Source: Cesiribacter sp. (GTDB lineage Bacteria; Bacteroidota; Bacteroidia; Cytophagales; Cyclobacteriaceae). From it: a stretch of 23,509 nt of DNA. Within the stretch, counting starts at the first letter, position 1. Each line of letters opens with the position of its first letter. The stretch lies in NCBI GenBank assembly GCA_030147305.1, contig JASLAE010000265.1:1-23509 (forward strand), written 5' to 3'. Below are positions 8,336 through 16,085 of the stretch, in pieces. A model generated the notes under the pieces. That model did not search any database and was not told where the DNA came from. It saw only the letters and a program-made list of their open reading frames with translations. Both the position numbers and the translations under genes were made by a program.

Positions 8336-8343
8336 CAAAGATC
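8336..8343 (-). promoter_or_regulatory. Candidate -7 element for the DUF1573 gene
   Basis: Minus-strand GATCTTTG matches the Bacteroidota -7 consensus TAnnTTTG except for its first base. It lies 28 nt from the start codon and 22 nt from the first GTTAA box, the same gap as at the 12.8-kb site. No -33 TTG is present; the box occupies that region. Confidence 0.35.
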
Positions 8344-8365
8344 AGGTGCAGACAGGAGAATGTCT

Positions 8366-8402
8366 GTTAACAGACTGCCAACAATTGTTAATGGTATGTT
8401 AA
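8366..8402. promoter_or_regulatory. Four-box GTTAA operator array upstream of kinase 1 (candidate OmpR-family regulator site)
   Basis: Pentamers begin at 8366 (GTTAA), 8377 (GCCAA, degenerate), 8387 (GTTAA) and 8398 (GTTAA), at spacings of 11, 10 and 11 bp, so all lie on one face of the helix. Direct repeats at this period are typical of OmpR/PhoB-family binding sites. The array sits between divergent genes, 28 nt before a TAGATTTAG element (8431-8439) that could be the kinase operon's -7 region. Binding by the neighbouring regulators is inferred. Confidence 0.6.
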
Positions 8403-8451
8403 TGTCCTCCCAGGCAGTTCTTGCTTTGCTTAGATTTAGTATCTTCCTACC

Positions 8452-9741
8452 ATGAAGAACCGGACCATCCGCCTCCTGACCATTGCTGCCGCCATATGTA
8501 TTGCGGGGATGGTGGCCGTTCAGGGCTACTGGTTAAAAAGAGCTTTTGATTTGGGTGAGCGGCAGTTTCACCAGAATGTACAGCTGGTGCTACAGCAGGT
8601 AGCCGAGAGCATGCGCCGTTATGCCCAGCTTCCTGCTTTTGGCCAAAATCCAGTGATTCAGCTCTCCTCCAACTACTATGCCGTGATGATCAACGACCGG
8701 GTAGACCCCCAGCTGTTGGAAAGTCTGCTAACCCGTGAGCTGTTGCGGCGTAACCTGCAGCTCGATTATGAATACGGCATTTATAATTGTGATCAGGAAA
8801 CCCTGGTCTACGGCAACTACATTAGCTTACAGGAACAGCAACCCAGCCCTAGCAAGCAGCTGCCCAAATGGTCGCAGGACAATTACTACTTTAGTGTCTA
8901 CTTTCCAACCAAGGCTGGTTACCTTGCCCAAAGCATGGACATCTGGATCTTCTCTACCACAGTTATGCTGTTGGTTATTCTCTTTTTTACCTACACCACT
9001 TTTGTGGTGCTAAAACAGAAACGTTACTCAGAGATCCAGAAAGATTTTATCAACACCATTACCCATGAGGTTAAAACGCCGGTCACCACCATCATGCTCT
9101 CAGCAGAAGCCCTGCAGCGGCAAGCCGTCTCATTTGGAGATGGACCCGATACTGGCAACACATACACACAGCTAATTTTGCAGGAAGCCACACGAATTAA
9201 GAATCAGGTAGAACAGGTGCTGCAGTCGGCCCATGCAGAAAAGGCGACCCTGTTGCTGAAGCAGGAAAATGTAGACCTCCACCAGCTGATCTATGAAGTA
9301 ACCGAGAGCATGGACGCGATGCTGGCGCAGCGGCAGGCCACCCTTACGTTAGATTTAAAAGCAACACATGCCTGTATTTTAGGCGACAAGCTCCACCTCA
9401 CCAATCTGATCTTTAACCTGCTGGACAATTCCTGCAAATATTCGGGTTCAAAGCCGTACATCCGCATTACAACAGAAAACAAGCATAAGCAACTCTGTCT
9501 GCTGGTTTCAGATAAAGGAATGGGAATCCCTATGGAACAGCAAAAGAAAGTATTTGAGCGCTTCTACCGGATTGCTGATGCCCAACAGGTAGCCGCGGGC
9601 GTAAAAGGTTTTGGACTGGGCCTCTATTATGTGAAAAATGTAGTAAAAGCCCATCGGGGCAGCATAAAACTCCAGAGCCAGCCCGGGCAGGGGAGCACCT
9701 TTCAGATACAATTTCCAAAGCTACCACCCCTCATGCTATGA
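8452..9741 (+). CDS. Two-component sensor histidine kinase 1
   Basis: This 429-residue inner-membrane kinase has one N-terminal membrane helix (TIAAAICIAGMVAVQGYWL), a short extracytoplasmic region to about residue 160, and a second helix (TTVMLLVILFFTYTTFVVL). The HisKA domain carries NTITHEVKTPVTT with the phospho-accepting His205. The ATPase domain has an N box (LIFNLLDNSCKYS), a G1 box (DKGMGIP), an F box (FERFYR) and a G2 box (GFGLGLYYV), so it looks fully active. No HAMP domain is visible, and the second helix runs almost directly into HisKA. Its stop overlaps the start of the response regulator (ATGA), so the two are translationally coupled. Kinase-first gene order and architecture resemble the RprX-type kinases of Bacteroidota. 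The ligand cannot be read from sequence. Confidence 0.94.
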   Translation: MKNRTIRLLTIAAAICIAGMVAVQGYWLKRAFDLGERQFHQNVQLVLQQVAESMRRYAQLPAFGQNPVIQLSSNYYAVMINDRVDPQLLESLLTRELLRRNLQLDYEYGIYNCDQETLVYGNYISLQEQQPSPSKQLPKWSQDNYYFSVYFPTKAGYLAQSMDIWIFSTTVMLLVILFFTYTTFVVLKQKRYSEIQKDFINTITHEVKTPVTTIMLSAEALQRQAVSFGDGPDTGNTYTQLILQEATRIKNQVEQVLQSAHAEKATLLLKQENVDLHQLIYEVTESMDAMLAQRQATLTLDLKATHACILGDKLHLTNLIFNLLDNSCKYSGSKPYIRITTENKHKQLCLLVSDKGMGIPMEQQKKVFERFYRIADAQQVAAGVKGFGLGLYYVKNVVKAHRGSIKLQSQPGQGSTFQIQFPKLPPLML

Positions 9742-10421
9742 GTGCACGCATTTTACTGGTAGAAGATGATCCCAGCCTGGGCTTCATTATAAAGGATACC
9801 CTTTCTCAGCAGGGCTATGTTGTTAGTTTGCTTGTTGATGGACAAACTGCAGCCCAAGAATTTTCGGCAGAGCTATATGATCTGTGCATTCTGGATGTGA
9901 TGCTACCAGGACTTACAGGCTTTGAACTGGCCCGTTATATCCGCCAGTCAAATACCCATACGCCCATCATCTTTCTTACAGCCCGCTCTCTGCAGGAAGA
10001 CAAGCTCTATGGGCTGCGCCTGGGTGCCGACGACTACCTGACCAAACCCTTTAGCATAGAAGAGCTGCTCCTTAAGATCAGTATCTTTTTAAAGAGAAGC
10101 CAGTCCGTAAAGCAAACGAGCCCGGCAACAGGTTTGGGCGCCTTTCAATTTGATGGAAAAGACCGTTTGCTTATTCATGCCGAGGCAGGGAGGCGCCAGC
10201 TTACCAGCCGCGAGACCGATCTGTTGCAGTTCCTGATGGAGCATCCTAACCAACTATTGGCAAGGGAACAGATTCTGCAGAAGATCTGGGGGAACGACGA
10301 CTATTTTGCCGGTAGAAGTCTGGACGTGTTTATTTCACGGTTGCGCAAATACCTCCAGGCCGACCCCCGGCTGGAAATTCAGAATGTGCACAGCATGGGT
10401 TTTAAGCTGAAAATACCCTAA
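9738..10421 (+). CDS. OmpR/PhoB-family response regulator 1
   Basis: This 227-residue regulator is the partner of the overlapping kinase. The receiver domain (1-120) has the acidic pair Asp10/Asp11, phospho-acceptor Asp53 (LCILDVMLP), Thr81 and Lys103 (TKPF), so all active-site residues are present. A winged-helix DNA-binding domain fills about 130-227, with a recognition-helix region reading GRSLDVFISRLRKYL and the closing GFKLKIP. The paralogous regulator at 14453 has a very similar recognition helix, so the two may read related DNA sites. The likely targets are the GTTAA arrays in this window, including its own operon's promoter (inference). Its stop abuts the stop of the convergent lysA with no base between. 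Confidence 0.94.
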   Translation: MSARILLVEDDPSLGFIIKDTLSQQGYVVSLLVDGQTAAQEFSAELYDLCILDVMLPGLTGFELARYIRQSNTHTPIIFLTARSLQEDKLYGLRLGADDYLTKPFSIEELLLKISIFLKRSQSVKQTSPATGLGAFQFDGKDRLLIHAEAGRRQLTSRETDLLQFLMEHPNQLLAREQILQKIWGNDDYFAGRSLDVFISRLRKYLQADPRLEIQNVHSMGFKLKIP

Positions 10422-11654
10422 TTAAAATTCTATCTCCACCTGGTTGCGCAGCAGGTCTTCCAGCGTTTCACGCCTGCGAATCAGGTGGGCTTTGCCACCG
10501 TACACCAGCACTTCTGCAGGCCGGTAGCGGCTGTTGTAATTAGAGGACATGCTGTAGCCGTAGGCACCTGCATTTTTGATGGCAATAATATCGCCCTCGC
10601 GCAGTTCATTCATCTTACGATCCCAGCCCAGAGTATCTGTTTCGCAGATGTAACCCACAACAGAATATACCCGCTGGATACCGGTTGGATTGCTAAGATT
10701 AAACATATCGTGGTAGGCATCATACATCATGGGGCGTATCAGGTGATTCATGCCACTGTCTACACCAGCAAATACAGTAGCCGGTGTAGTTTTAATCACA
10801 TTGGTGCGCACCAGCAGATAGCCCGCTTCACTTACCAGAAACTTACCAGGCTCGAACCAAACCTCTACTTCGCGACCATATTCTTTGCTGAAGCCATCAA
10901 CAGCTTCTTTCAGGCGGTTCCCTACCTGCTTTAAATCGGTAGTTGGGTCGCCCAGGCGATAGGCCACTTTAAAACCACTGCCAAAATCAAGGAATTGCAG
11001 ATCGGTAAACTCACGGGCTGCATCAAACACAATCTGGGCTCCACGCAAGAACACCTCTGCATCCAGGATGTCGGAACCGGTATGTACGTGCAGACCTATG
11101 ACTTTGATGTTATTGGTCTTTATTACCCGCAGCAGGTGGCGCATCTGCAGCACAGAAATACCAAACTTGCTATCAATGTGGCCGGTAGATATTTTAGTAT
11201 TGCCACCGGCCATGATGTGCGGATTCATGCGGATGCAAATAGGTACGGTGCCGCCGTATTCATGTCCAAACTGCTCCAGAATACTGATGTTATCAATATT
11301 GATCATCACGCCCAGCTCTACCGCCATTTTTATCTCTTCGAAAGAGACACAATTGGGTGTGTACAGAATTTCCTGCGGCGCATAGCCAGCTTTCAGGCCC
11401 AGCATGGCTTCCTGTATGGAAACCACATCCAGCCCAAGGCCATAGTGGCGCATCAACTTCAGAATACTCAGGTTTGTCAGCGACTTGGCCGCGTACTTGA
11501 ACCTTACATTCAACCCTTCAAAGGAATCCTGCAGTTTTTGCAACTGGGCCTGTATTTTTTCAGCATCATATAAATAAAGGGGAGAGCCAAATTCTTCGCA
11601 TAAATCCAACACCCGCAGCCCCTGTATGTAGTATTCGTTGTTATTCAATTCCAT
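10422..11654 (-). CDS. lysA: Diaminopimelate decarboxylase (LysA), final step of lysine synthesis
   Basis: A 410-residue PLP-dependent enzyme of the fold-III decarboxylase family that converts meso-diaminopimelate to lysine and CO2 in the cytosol. The PLP-binding lysine is Lys57 in FKYAAKSLTN, the Bacteroidota form of the YALKAN motif. Other family signatures are GLDVVSIQEA, HVHTGSDI, a phosphate-binding glycine region (DFGSGFKV), EPGKFLVSEAG, the catalytic-cysteine motif CETD, and NAGAYGYSMSSNYN near the C-terminus. Carboxynorspermidine decarboxylase and arginine decarboxylase share the fold, but length and the CETD and NAGAY motifs favour LysA. It sits alone on the minus strand between two two-component operons. 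The start at 11654 leaves a short leader, since the upstream gene's terminator is only 68 nt away. Confidence 0.92.
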   Translation of the reverse strand: MELNNNEYYIQGLRVLDLCEEFGSPLYLYDAEKIQAQLQKLQDSFEGLNVRFKYAAKSLTNLSILKLMRHYGLGLDVVSIQEAMLGLKAGYAPQEILYTPNCVSFEEIKMAVELGVMINIDNISILEQFGHEYGGTVPICIRMNPHIMAGGNTKISTGHIDSKFGISVLQMRHLLRVIKTNNIKVIGLHVHTGSDILDAEVFLRGAQIVFDAAREFTDLQFLDFGSGFKVAYRLGDPTTDLKQVGNRLKEAVDGFSKEYGREVEVWFEPGKFLVSEAGYLLVRTNVIKTTPATVFAGVDSGMNHLIRPMMYDAYHDMFNLSNPTGIQRVYSVVGYICETDTLGWDRKMNELREGDIIAIKNAGAYGYSMSSNYNSRYRPAEVLVYGGKAHLIRRRETLEDLLRNQVEIEF

Positions 11655-11721
11655 AGTGCAAAATAACGTGCAAAAAAATTAATAAGCACTTTTCTGCAGC
11701 GCATTCCGACCAATTAGCAAG

Positions 11722-11754
11722 AAAAAAACCGCTCCGGAAACAGGGAGCGGTTTT
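11722..11754 (-). terminator. Rho-independent terminator of the T9SS-sorted protein gene
   Basis: An 11-bp stem AAAACCGCTCC / GGAGCGGTTTT (11725-11735 and 11744-11754) with an 8-nt loop is followed, on the minus strand, by further T residues. It lies 27 nt beyond the stop of the 11781-12677 gene and separates it from lysA downstream. Confidence 0.88.
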
Positions 11755-11780
11755 CACAGGCTTAGGTGAAGTTTACAAAT

Positions 11781-12677
11781 TTATTTCAGTATTAGCCGTT
11801 GTGTATATATTTTTCCTTCCTGCTCTAGTTGTAACAGGAAAATCCCTTTTTGATCGGCAGGCAGTGTGATGGTTTTATCATGCATTGTGGCGGCATCAGC
11901 AATATCTTCTTTATAAACCTCCTTACCGTTAAGGTCTGTGAGGCGCAGTATAGCAGGTCCGGCTGTTTTTGATCTGAACTGCACCCGCAGCTGATCATCG
12001 GCAGGATTTGGATAAACCTTTAAATCTTCTAACCAGGTGGGAGCTTCTGCGGGCGGGGCAGGCAAGCCCGGCATCTGGGGGATAGCAGGCGGCACAGGCA
12101 GCTCGTCGGTCTCCCGTAAAATCACAACCCGCTCTCCTTCTTTCAGTTTTAATCCGTTTTCCTCCAGAAGCTTTCTGGATGCCTCGGGCAAATCCTCCAT
12201 GACAAATGGCCTGTGGTTAAAGATTTTTACATCTCTAACACCCTGCTCACTCATTAGATCCCTCATTTCTTTAGTTAAGGCCCGCATTTCATGGGGTTCC
12301 CTTAGCATAAATATCTTATGTTGCGGCCCCAGCACACTGCTATCCCGGTTTGCAAATATACGCCTTACCTTAAGACGCATTGAGTCTGACGCTATATGCA
12401 TGGGACTGGCATTGAGTCTCACGCTATCCCAGGCCATGGCATCCAGCAGCCTCAGCCGTATCTCTTTCTCATCAGGCATGCGCAGGTCCATGCCTTTGAG
12501 GCGTTCGTCGGCCTCCATGGCTTCCCGGCTGTTGTATTCATAAACCTCTGTCTTGCCCTGCTCATGCTCAATGATGATCCTGATCCTCTCCTTAGGGGCA
12601 TCTTCCTGTGCCTGCACATCGTGGGTGTAAAAGCCCATAGCCAGGCTTAAGATCCAAAGTAATACCGCCTTTTTCAT
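11781..12677 (-). CDS. Exported protein with a type IX secretion C-terminal sorting domain
   Basis: The product is 298 residues. A signal peptide (MKKAVLLWILSLAMGFYTHD, likely cleaved after VQAQ) is followed by about 180 residues rich in Arg, Glu and Met with no domain I recognise, then a proline-rich linker (PPAIPQMPGLPAPPAEAP). The last ~80 residues are a type A T9SS sorting domain: LKVYPNPADDQLRV, a LTDLNGKEVY strand pair, and the closing GIFLLQLEQ and QRLILK. The family is secreted across the outer membrane by T9SS and released or surface-anchored. The gene is divergent from kinase 2 across a region with a box array, suggesting co-regulation. The N-terminal region may be a sensor ligand or a regulated output; nothing in the sequence decides. 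Confidence 0.87.
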   Translation of the reverse strand: MKKAVLLWILSLAMGFYTHDVQAQEDAPKERIRIIIEHEQGKTEVYEYNSREAMEADERLKGMDLRMPDEKEIRLRLLDAMAWDSVRLNASPMHIASDSMRLKVRRIFANRDSSVLGPQHKIFMLREPHEMRALTKEMRDLMSEQGVRDVKIFNHRPFVMEDLPEASRKLLEENGLKLKEGERVVILRETDELPVPPAIPQMPGLPAPPAEAPTWLEDLKVYPNPADDQLRVQFRSKTAGPAILRLTDLNGKEVYKEDIADAATMHDKTITLPADQKGIFLLQLEQEGKIYTQRLILK

Positions 12678-12720
12678 ATGCTTATCATTTTAATTACTGA
12701 AATCCGGACTGATGCTCATG

Positions 12721-12765
12721 CACCGGCACCTCCCTGAAGAGAGGCACCCTGAGCAATTACCGGTG
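12721..12765 (-). promoter_or_regulatory. Inverted repeat in the leader of the T9SS-sorted protein gene
   Basis: CACCGG (12721-12726) pairs with CCGGTG (12760-12765), and inside the loop CCTC (12729-12732) pairs with GAGG (12741-12744). If transcription starts from the -7 element at 12792-12799, this lies in the ~100-nt 5' leader and could fold as a branched hairpin. It matches no riboswitch I recognise. Confidence 0.35.
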
Positions 12766-12791
12766 TTAAAAATTTTTCGATTGTTTCTGAT

Positions 12792-12799
12792 CAAATGTA
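12792..12799 (-). promoter_or_regulatory. -7 promoter element for the T9SS-sorted protein gene
   Basis: Minus-strand TACATTTG is an exact match to the Bacteroidota -7 consensus TAnnTTTG. No -33 TTG lies at the usual distance; instead the first GTTAA box starts 22 nt upstream, as would suit an activator-dependent promoter. It implies a leader of roughly 105 nt. Confidence 0.5.
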
Positions 12800-12821
12800 C
12801 CGAATGATGATAAGCGGGGGT

Positions 12822-12857
12822 GTTAATTGATTCTTAATTAACGTTAAAGTATGTTAA
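12822..12857. promoter_or_regulatory. Four-box GTTAA operator array upstream of kinase 2 (candidate OmpR-family regulator site)
   Basis: Pentamers begin at 12822 (GTTAA), 12833 (CTTAA), 12843 (GTTAA) and 12853 (GTTAA), spaced 11, 10 and 10 bp. This is the best of the three arrays. It lies 27 nt before TATTTTAG (12885-12892), a candidate -7 element for the kinase 2 operon, and 22 nt from the divergent -7 element. It repeats the arrangement at 8366-8402. Confidence 0.65.
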
Positions 12858-12900
12858 AAGGGGAATTATAAGCGTTCCAGCATGTATTTTAGTGTAAGAT

Positions 12901-14466
12901 ATGACACGCACCAAAATATTTATACTAAGCATTCTGATGAGCCTGGCTGTACTGGGGCTCATCCTGTTTCAGTTGTACTGGATTCGTACTGCCATTCAGC
13001 TGAAAGAGGATGAAATGGCCAGAAATGTACAGGATGCTTTGATAGAGGTTAGCCAAAAGCTGGAAAAGAAAGAGGTCGTTGATTTTGCTTTTGCCCAGAA
13101 CAGCATCACTGTGTTTGAAACCCGGCCTGCAAGGGAAAGTCCGGTATGGAGGCCGGCGCAGCCACCCCTACCCCCTTTTACCATAGTAGAGCCCATACCG
13201 CTGGATAGCCTCCGGAAAAATATCCATTGGGAAGATGGAAATGTGGTGGTAAGGCTCGGCAACCCTGCACCAAACAGAAAAAGAACCAGGAAGGAAAAGG
13301 CTTATGAGGAAGCCGTTGCAAAATCCCTGGAGCAGCGTATGCACCAGCGCCAGCAGGTTGACAGGCTGTACCTCAGGCAGTTTTTGGCAGAAGAACTTTC
13401 ACTAAAAAAACGTATTGACTCCGTTCAGGTAGATACGCTCCTGCAAATCGCCCTGCATAACAGGGGCATTGATGCCGACTACCATTGGGCTGTCTTGCAG
13501 GGACCCAAGCGGCAGCTGGTTTACCAGAGTGGCCGCCTTTTGCCCGATACCGCCATGTTGTATCAGGCCGCTCTTTTTCCGAATGATATTTTCCGGTCAG
13601 ACAGCTACCTAAGTGTTTATTTTCCAAACCAGACCCAGTACCTGCTCAGCCGCATGGGTTCCACGCTGGCTTCTTCTGCCCTGCTGATGCTGATTGTTAT
13701 CGGTTGCTTTACCTATGCTGTTCAAACCATTTTGCGCCAGAAAAAGCTAAGCGAGATCAAAAACGATTTCATCAACAACATGACCCACGAGCTTAAAACA
13801 CCCATTGCTACCATTAGCATGGCTTGTGAAGCACTAACCGACCCAGACCTGCGGCAGCAACCCAACATCCATGAACGCTATCTGGGCATAATCCGGCAGG
13901 AGAACCGGCGTCTGGGGCAGCAGGTAGAAAAAGTATTGCAGATTGCCCGCCTGGAAAAGCAGAAGCCTGTGTTAAAGTTGGAGCAGGTAGACATCCATGA
14001 ACTCATTGAGGGCATAACAGACATTTATCTGCTGCAGTTACCAGCAGAAAGCAGTATTCAACTGCACCTGGAAGCAACCAACCCTGTGCTGGCAGCAGAC
14101 CGTCTGCACCTGACCGGTATTTTAAACAACCTGCTGGAGAATGCTATAAAATATTCTGAGGGAGCCCCACAAATAGAAGTATTTACAAAAAATACCACCC
14201 TGGCTGGCCAGGGGGCGCTGAGCTTTACCGTAGCAGACAAAGGGATTGGCATTAGCCGTGAAAATCAGGACAAGATTTTCGATAAATTTTACCGGGTGCC
14301 TACCGGCAACGTGCACAATGTAAAAGGCTTTGGCCTGGGGCTCGCATTTGTCCGCTACAGCACAGAAGCCCACGGCGGACAGATTGCAGTAGAAAGCAAA
14401 CCAGGTGCCGGCAGCCGATTTACCATAACTCTACCCCAAAATTCGTCGGTCGATGCAAAAAGCTAG
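12901..14466 (+). CDS. Two-component sensor histidine kinase 2
   Basis: A 521-residue paralogue of kinase 1 with a larger sensor region. An N-terminal membrane helix (ILSILMSLAVLGLILFQLYW) is followed by an extracytoplasmic domain of about 220 residues with a proline-rich piece near residue 85-95 and a basic stretch (NRKRTRKEKAYEE), then a second helix (LASSALLMLIVIGCFTYAV). HisKA carries NNMTHELKTPIATIS with His296. The ATPase domain has ILNNLLENAIKYS, DKGIGIS, FDKFYR and GFGLGLAFV, so it is intact. The H-box context (DFIN, THE, KTP) closely matches kinase 1, while the sensor regions differ, so the two probably respond to different cues. It overlaps its regulator by 14 nt and faces a T9SS-sorted protein gene across the box array. 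Confidence 0.94.
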   Translation: MTRTKIFILSILMSLAVLGLILFQLYWIRTAIQLKEDEMARNVQDALIEVSQKLEKKEVVDFAFAQNSITVFETRPARESPVWRPAQPPLPPFTIVEPIPLDSLRKNIHWEDGNVVVRLGNPAPNRKRTRKEKAYEEAVAKSLEQRMHQRQQVDRLYLRQFLAEELSLKKRIDSVQVDTLLQIALHNRGIDADYHWAVLQGPKRQLVYQSGRLLPDTAMLYQAALFPNDIFRSDSYLSVYFPNQTQYLLSRMGSTLASSALLMLIVIGCFTYAVQTILRQKKLSEIKNDFINNMTHELKTPIATISMACEALTDPDLRQQPNIHERYLGIIRQENRRLGQQVEKVLQIARLEKQKPVLKLEQVDIHELIEGITDIYLLQLPAESSIQLHLEATNPVLAADRLHLTGILNNLLENAIKYSEGAPQIEVFTKNTTLAGQGALSFTVADKGIGISRENQDKIFDKFYRVPTGNVHNVKGFGLGLAFVRYSTEAHGGQIAVESKPGAGSRFTITLPQNSSVDAKS

Positions 14467-15163
14467 CATACTAGTAGTAGAAGACGATCCTAACCTGGGG
14501 CAGATCCTGCAGGAGTACCTGCAGGTAAAGGGTTATGCTACCCATTTGGCTACCAACGGACTACTGGGTCTTCAGGCGTTCAGTGCCCAGCCGTTCGATC
14601 TGTGTCTCCTCGATATTATGCTGCCCCAGCTGGATGGTTTTACCCTTGCCGAGAAGATCAGGGCACGCAACCAGCAGGTACCCATCATTTTCTTAACAGC
14701 CAAGAGCCTGAAAGAAGATACCCTTAACGGGTTTAGGGTGGGGGCTGATGATTATATCACCAAGCCTTTTAGCCTGGAGGAACTGCTTTTACGAATTCAG
14801 GCTATTTTACGGCGCAGTATGACGGGGGGTAGCCAGCACAGCACCCCAGAAGAAGGCCCGCTGCACATAGGCCGTTATGTGTTTATGCCCCAACAGCAGG
14901 AGCTGAAGATAGCAGGTGAAAGTACCTCCCTCACAGCAAAGGAAGCCGCCCTGCTGAAGATGCTGGCCGAACGAAAAGGGCAAACCCTGGACCGTACAGA
15001 GGCGCTCAATACCATCTGGCACAACGACAGTTATTTTAATGCCCGCAGCATGGATGTATACATCACCAAGCTGCGCAAACTGCTTCGCCAGGACCCCCGC
15101 CTGCAAATTCTGAGTGTGCGGGGTGAAGGATTTAAACTTGTGGAGTTAGATGATTTTGTGTAA
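14453..15163 (+). CDS. OmpR/PhoB-family response regulator 2
   Basis: This 236-residue regulator is paired with kinase 2. The receiver has the Asp11/Asp12 pair, phospho-acceptor Asp54 (LCLLDIMLP), a conserved Thr in PIIFLTAKS and the TKPF lysine. The winged-helix effector has a recognition-helix region ARSMDVYITKLRKLL and closes with GEGFKLVELDDFV. Compared with regulator 1, the pattern RS[LM]DV[FY]I[ST][KR]LRK is shared, and the receivers share LTA[RK]SL and GADDY[LI]TKPFS. Both regulators may therefore act at the same promoters (inference). The following 134 nt hold no clear terminator but contain a promoter for the next gene. Confidence 0.94.
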   Translation: MQKASILVVEDDPNLGQILQEYLQVKGYATHLATNGLLGLQAFSAQPFDLCLLDIMLPQLDGFTLAEKIRARNQQVPIIFLTAKSLKEDTLNGFRVGADDYITKPFSLEELLLRIQAILRRSMTGGSQHSTPEEGPLHIGRYVFMPQQQELKIAGESTSLTAKEAALLKMLAERKGQTLDRTEALNTIWHNDSYFNARSMDVYITKLRKLLRQDPRLQILSVRGEGFKLVELDDFV

Positions 15164-15242
15164 ATTGACCTGCCTGACAGCAAATACCTGCTGGTGAAAT
15201 GAGCAGCAGCGCTAGGTATCATGCGTGGGTAACACGTAATTT

Positions 15243-15273
15243 TTGGGAGGCCGTGTAGTTACCGGTCTCTTTG
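15243..15273 (+). promoter_or_regulatory. Candidate Bacteroidota-type promoter for the HisA-like gene
   Basis: TTG at 15243-15245 and TCTCTTTG at 15266-15273 are separated by 20 nt. The second differs from the -7 consensus TAnnTTTG at one fixed position. Transcription would begin a few bases later, giving a leader of under 20 nt before the ATG at 15298. Confidence 0.4.
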
Positions 15274-15297
15274 CCACACTTCCGAACCTAAGTTTTT

Positions 15298-16026
15298 ATG
15301 ATAAAGATCGTTCCCTCCATTGCGGTAATCAAGGGCCAGTGCGTGCATATTGATAAAGCAAACTTTGACAAAGTTACCAAATATGATGTAAACCCATTGG
15401 AGGTAGCGCAAAAGTTTGAGGATCATGGCATTGACCAAATACACATGGTAGATCTGGAAGGCGCAAAAAAAGGCCATCCGGTTAATTATGGCGTGCTGGA
15501 GACCATTGTTGGCTACACAAATCTTCAGGTAGATTTTTCTGGCGGTATCTCCACGGATGGCGACATCAGCAAGGCCTACGAATATGGCGCCAGCTTTATT
15601 ACTGCTGCCAGTGTGGCCGTTAGCCGCAAGGATCTTTTCACTTCCTGGATCATTTCCTATGGCCGCGAAAAAATAACCCTGGGTGCCGATGCGCTGCAGG
15701 GAAAAATCTTAATCAGGGGCTGGCAAAAAAATACAGACATTGATGTGGCCGACCATATTGGCTATTTTTATGAGCGTGGCCTTAAATATGTAAAAACTAC
15801 TGACGTATCCCGCGACGGTGAAATGAGCGGCCCATCTATTGAGCTTTACAAGCAGCTGATCGATAAATATCCGGGTATCTGCATTTTGGCAAGTGGCGGC
15901 ATCAGCTCTATTGATGACATTGAGCGCCTTCAGGAAATTGGCGTATGGGGCGTTATCTTCAACAAGGCCTTTTATGAAGACAAGATCAAACTAAAAGATC
16001 TGGAGCGTTTTACCCAACATGCTTAA
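15298..16026 (+). CDS. HisA-family TIM barrel protein (ProFAR isomerase-like) lacking the first catalytic aspartate
   Basis: This 242-residue (beta/alpha)8 barrel is of the HisA/HisF family and is closest to HisA, the ProFAR isomerase of histidine synthesis. Landmarks are VPSIAVIKGQCV, VDLEGAKKG, the first phosphate loop FSGGIST, LGADALQGK followed by RGWQKNT, KTTDVSRDGEMSGP and the second phosphate loop ASGGISS. HisA normally reads PAIDL at the first strand, where the Asp is a catalytic acid/base; here that position is Ala9 (GCG). The later Asp (GAD), Trp and Thr positions look retained. It stands alone with its own promoter and terminator, not in a his operon. It could be a diverged HisA, a paralogue with another substrate, or a non-catalytic barrel; automated annotation will probably call it hisA. 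Confidence 0.85.
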   Translation: MIKIVPSIAVIKGQCVHIDKANFDKVTKYDVNPLEVAQKFEDHGIDQIHMVDLEGAKKGHPVNYGVLETIVGYTNLQVDFSGGISTDGDISKAYEYGASFITAASVAVSRKDLFTSWIISYGREKITLGADALQGKILIRGWQKNTDIDVADHIGYFYERGLKYVKTTDVSRDGEMSGPSIELYKQLIDKYPGICILASGGISSIDDIERLQEIGVWGVIFNKAFYEDKIKLKDLERFTQHA

Positions 16027-16033
16027 ACAAGAA

Positions 16034-16062
16034 AGGCTGCCCAAAGGCAGCCTCTATTTTTA
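16034..16062. terminator. Rho-independent terminator after the HisA-like gene, possibly bidirectional
   Basis: A perfect 8-bp stem AGGCTGCC / GGCAGCCT (16034-16041 and 16046-16053) with a CAAA loop is followed by CTATTTTTA. It lies 8 nt after the stop. On the minus strand the tail TTTCTTGTTT could also end the convergent gene at 16086. Confidence 0.85.
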
Positions 16063-16085
16063 TACAGGTTACTAGCCTGCTTTAG

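Noticed and set aside
10995..11573. 192-codon plus-strand frame inside lysA
   Set aside because: It is fully antisense to conserved LysA motifs and has no recognisable domain; a shadow frame.
15188..15210. CTGCT / AGCAG repeat after regulator 2 as a terminator
   Set aside because: A 5-bp stem without a T tract is too weak to call.
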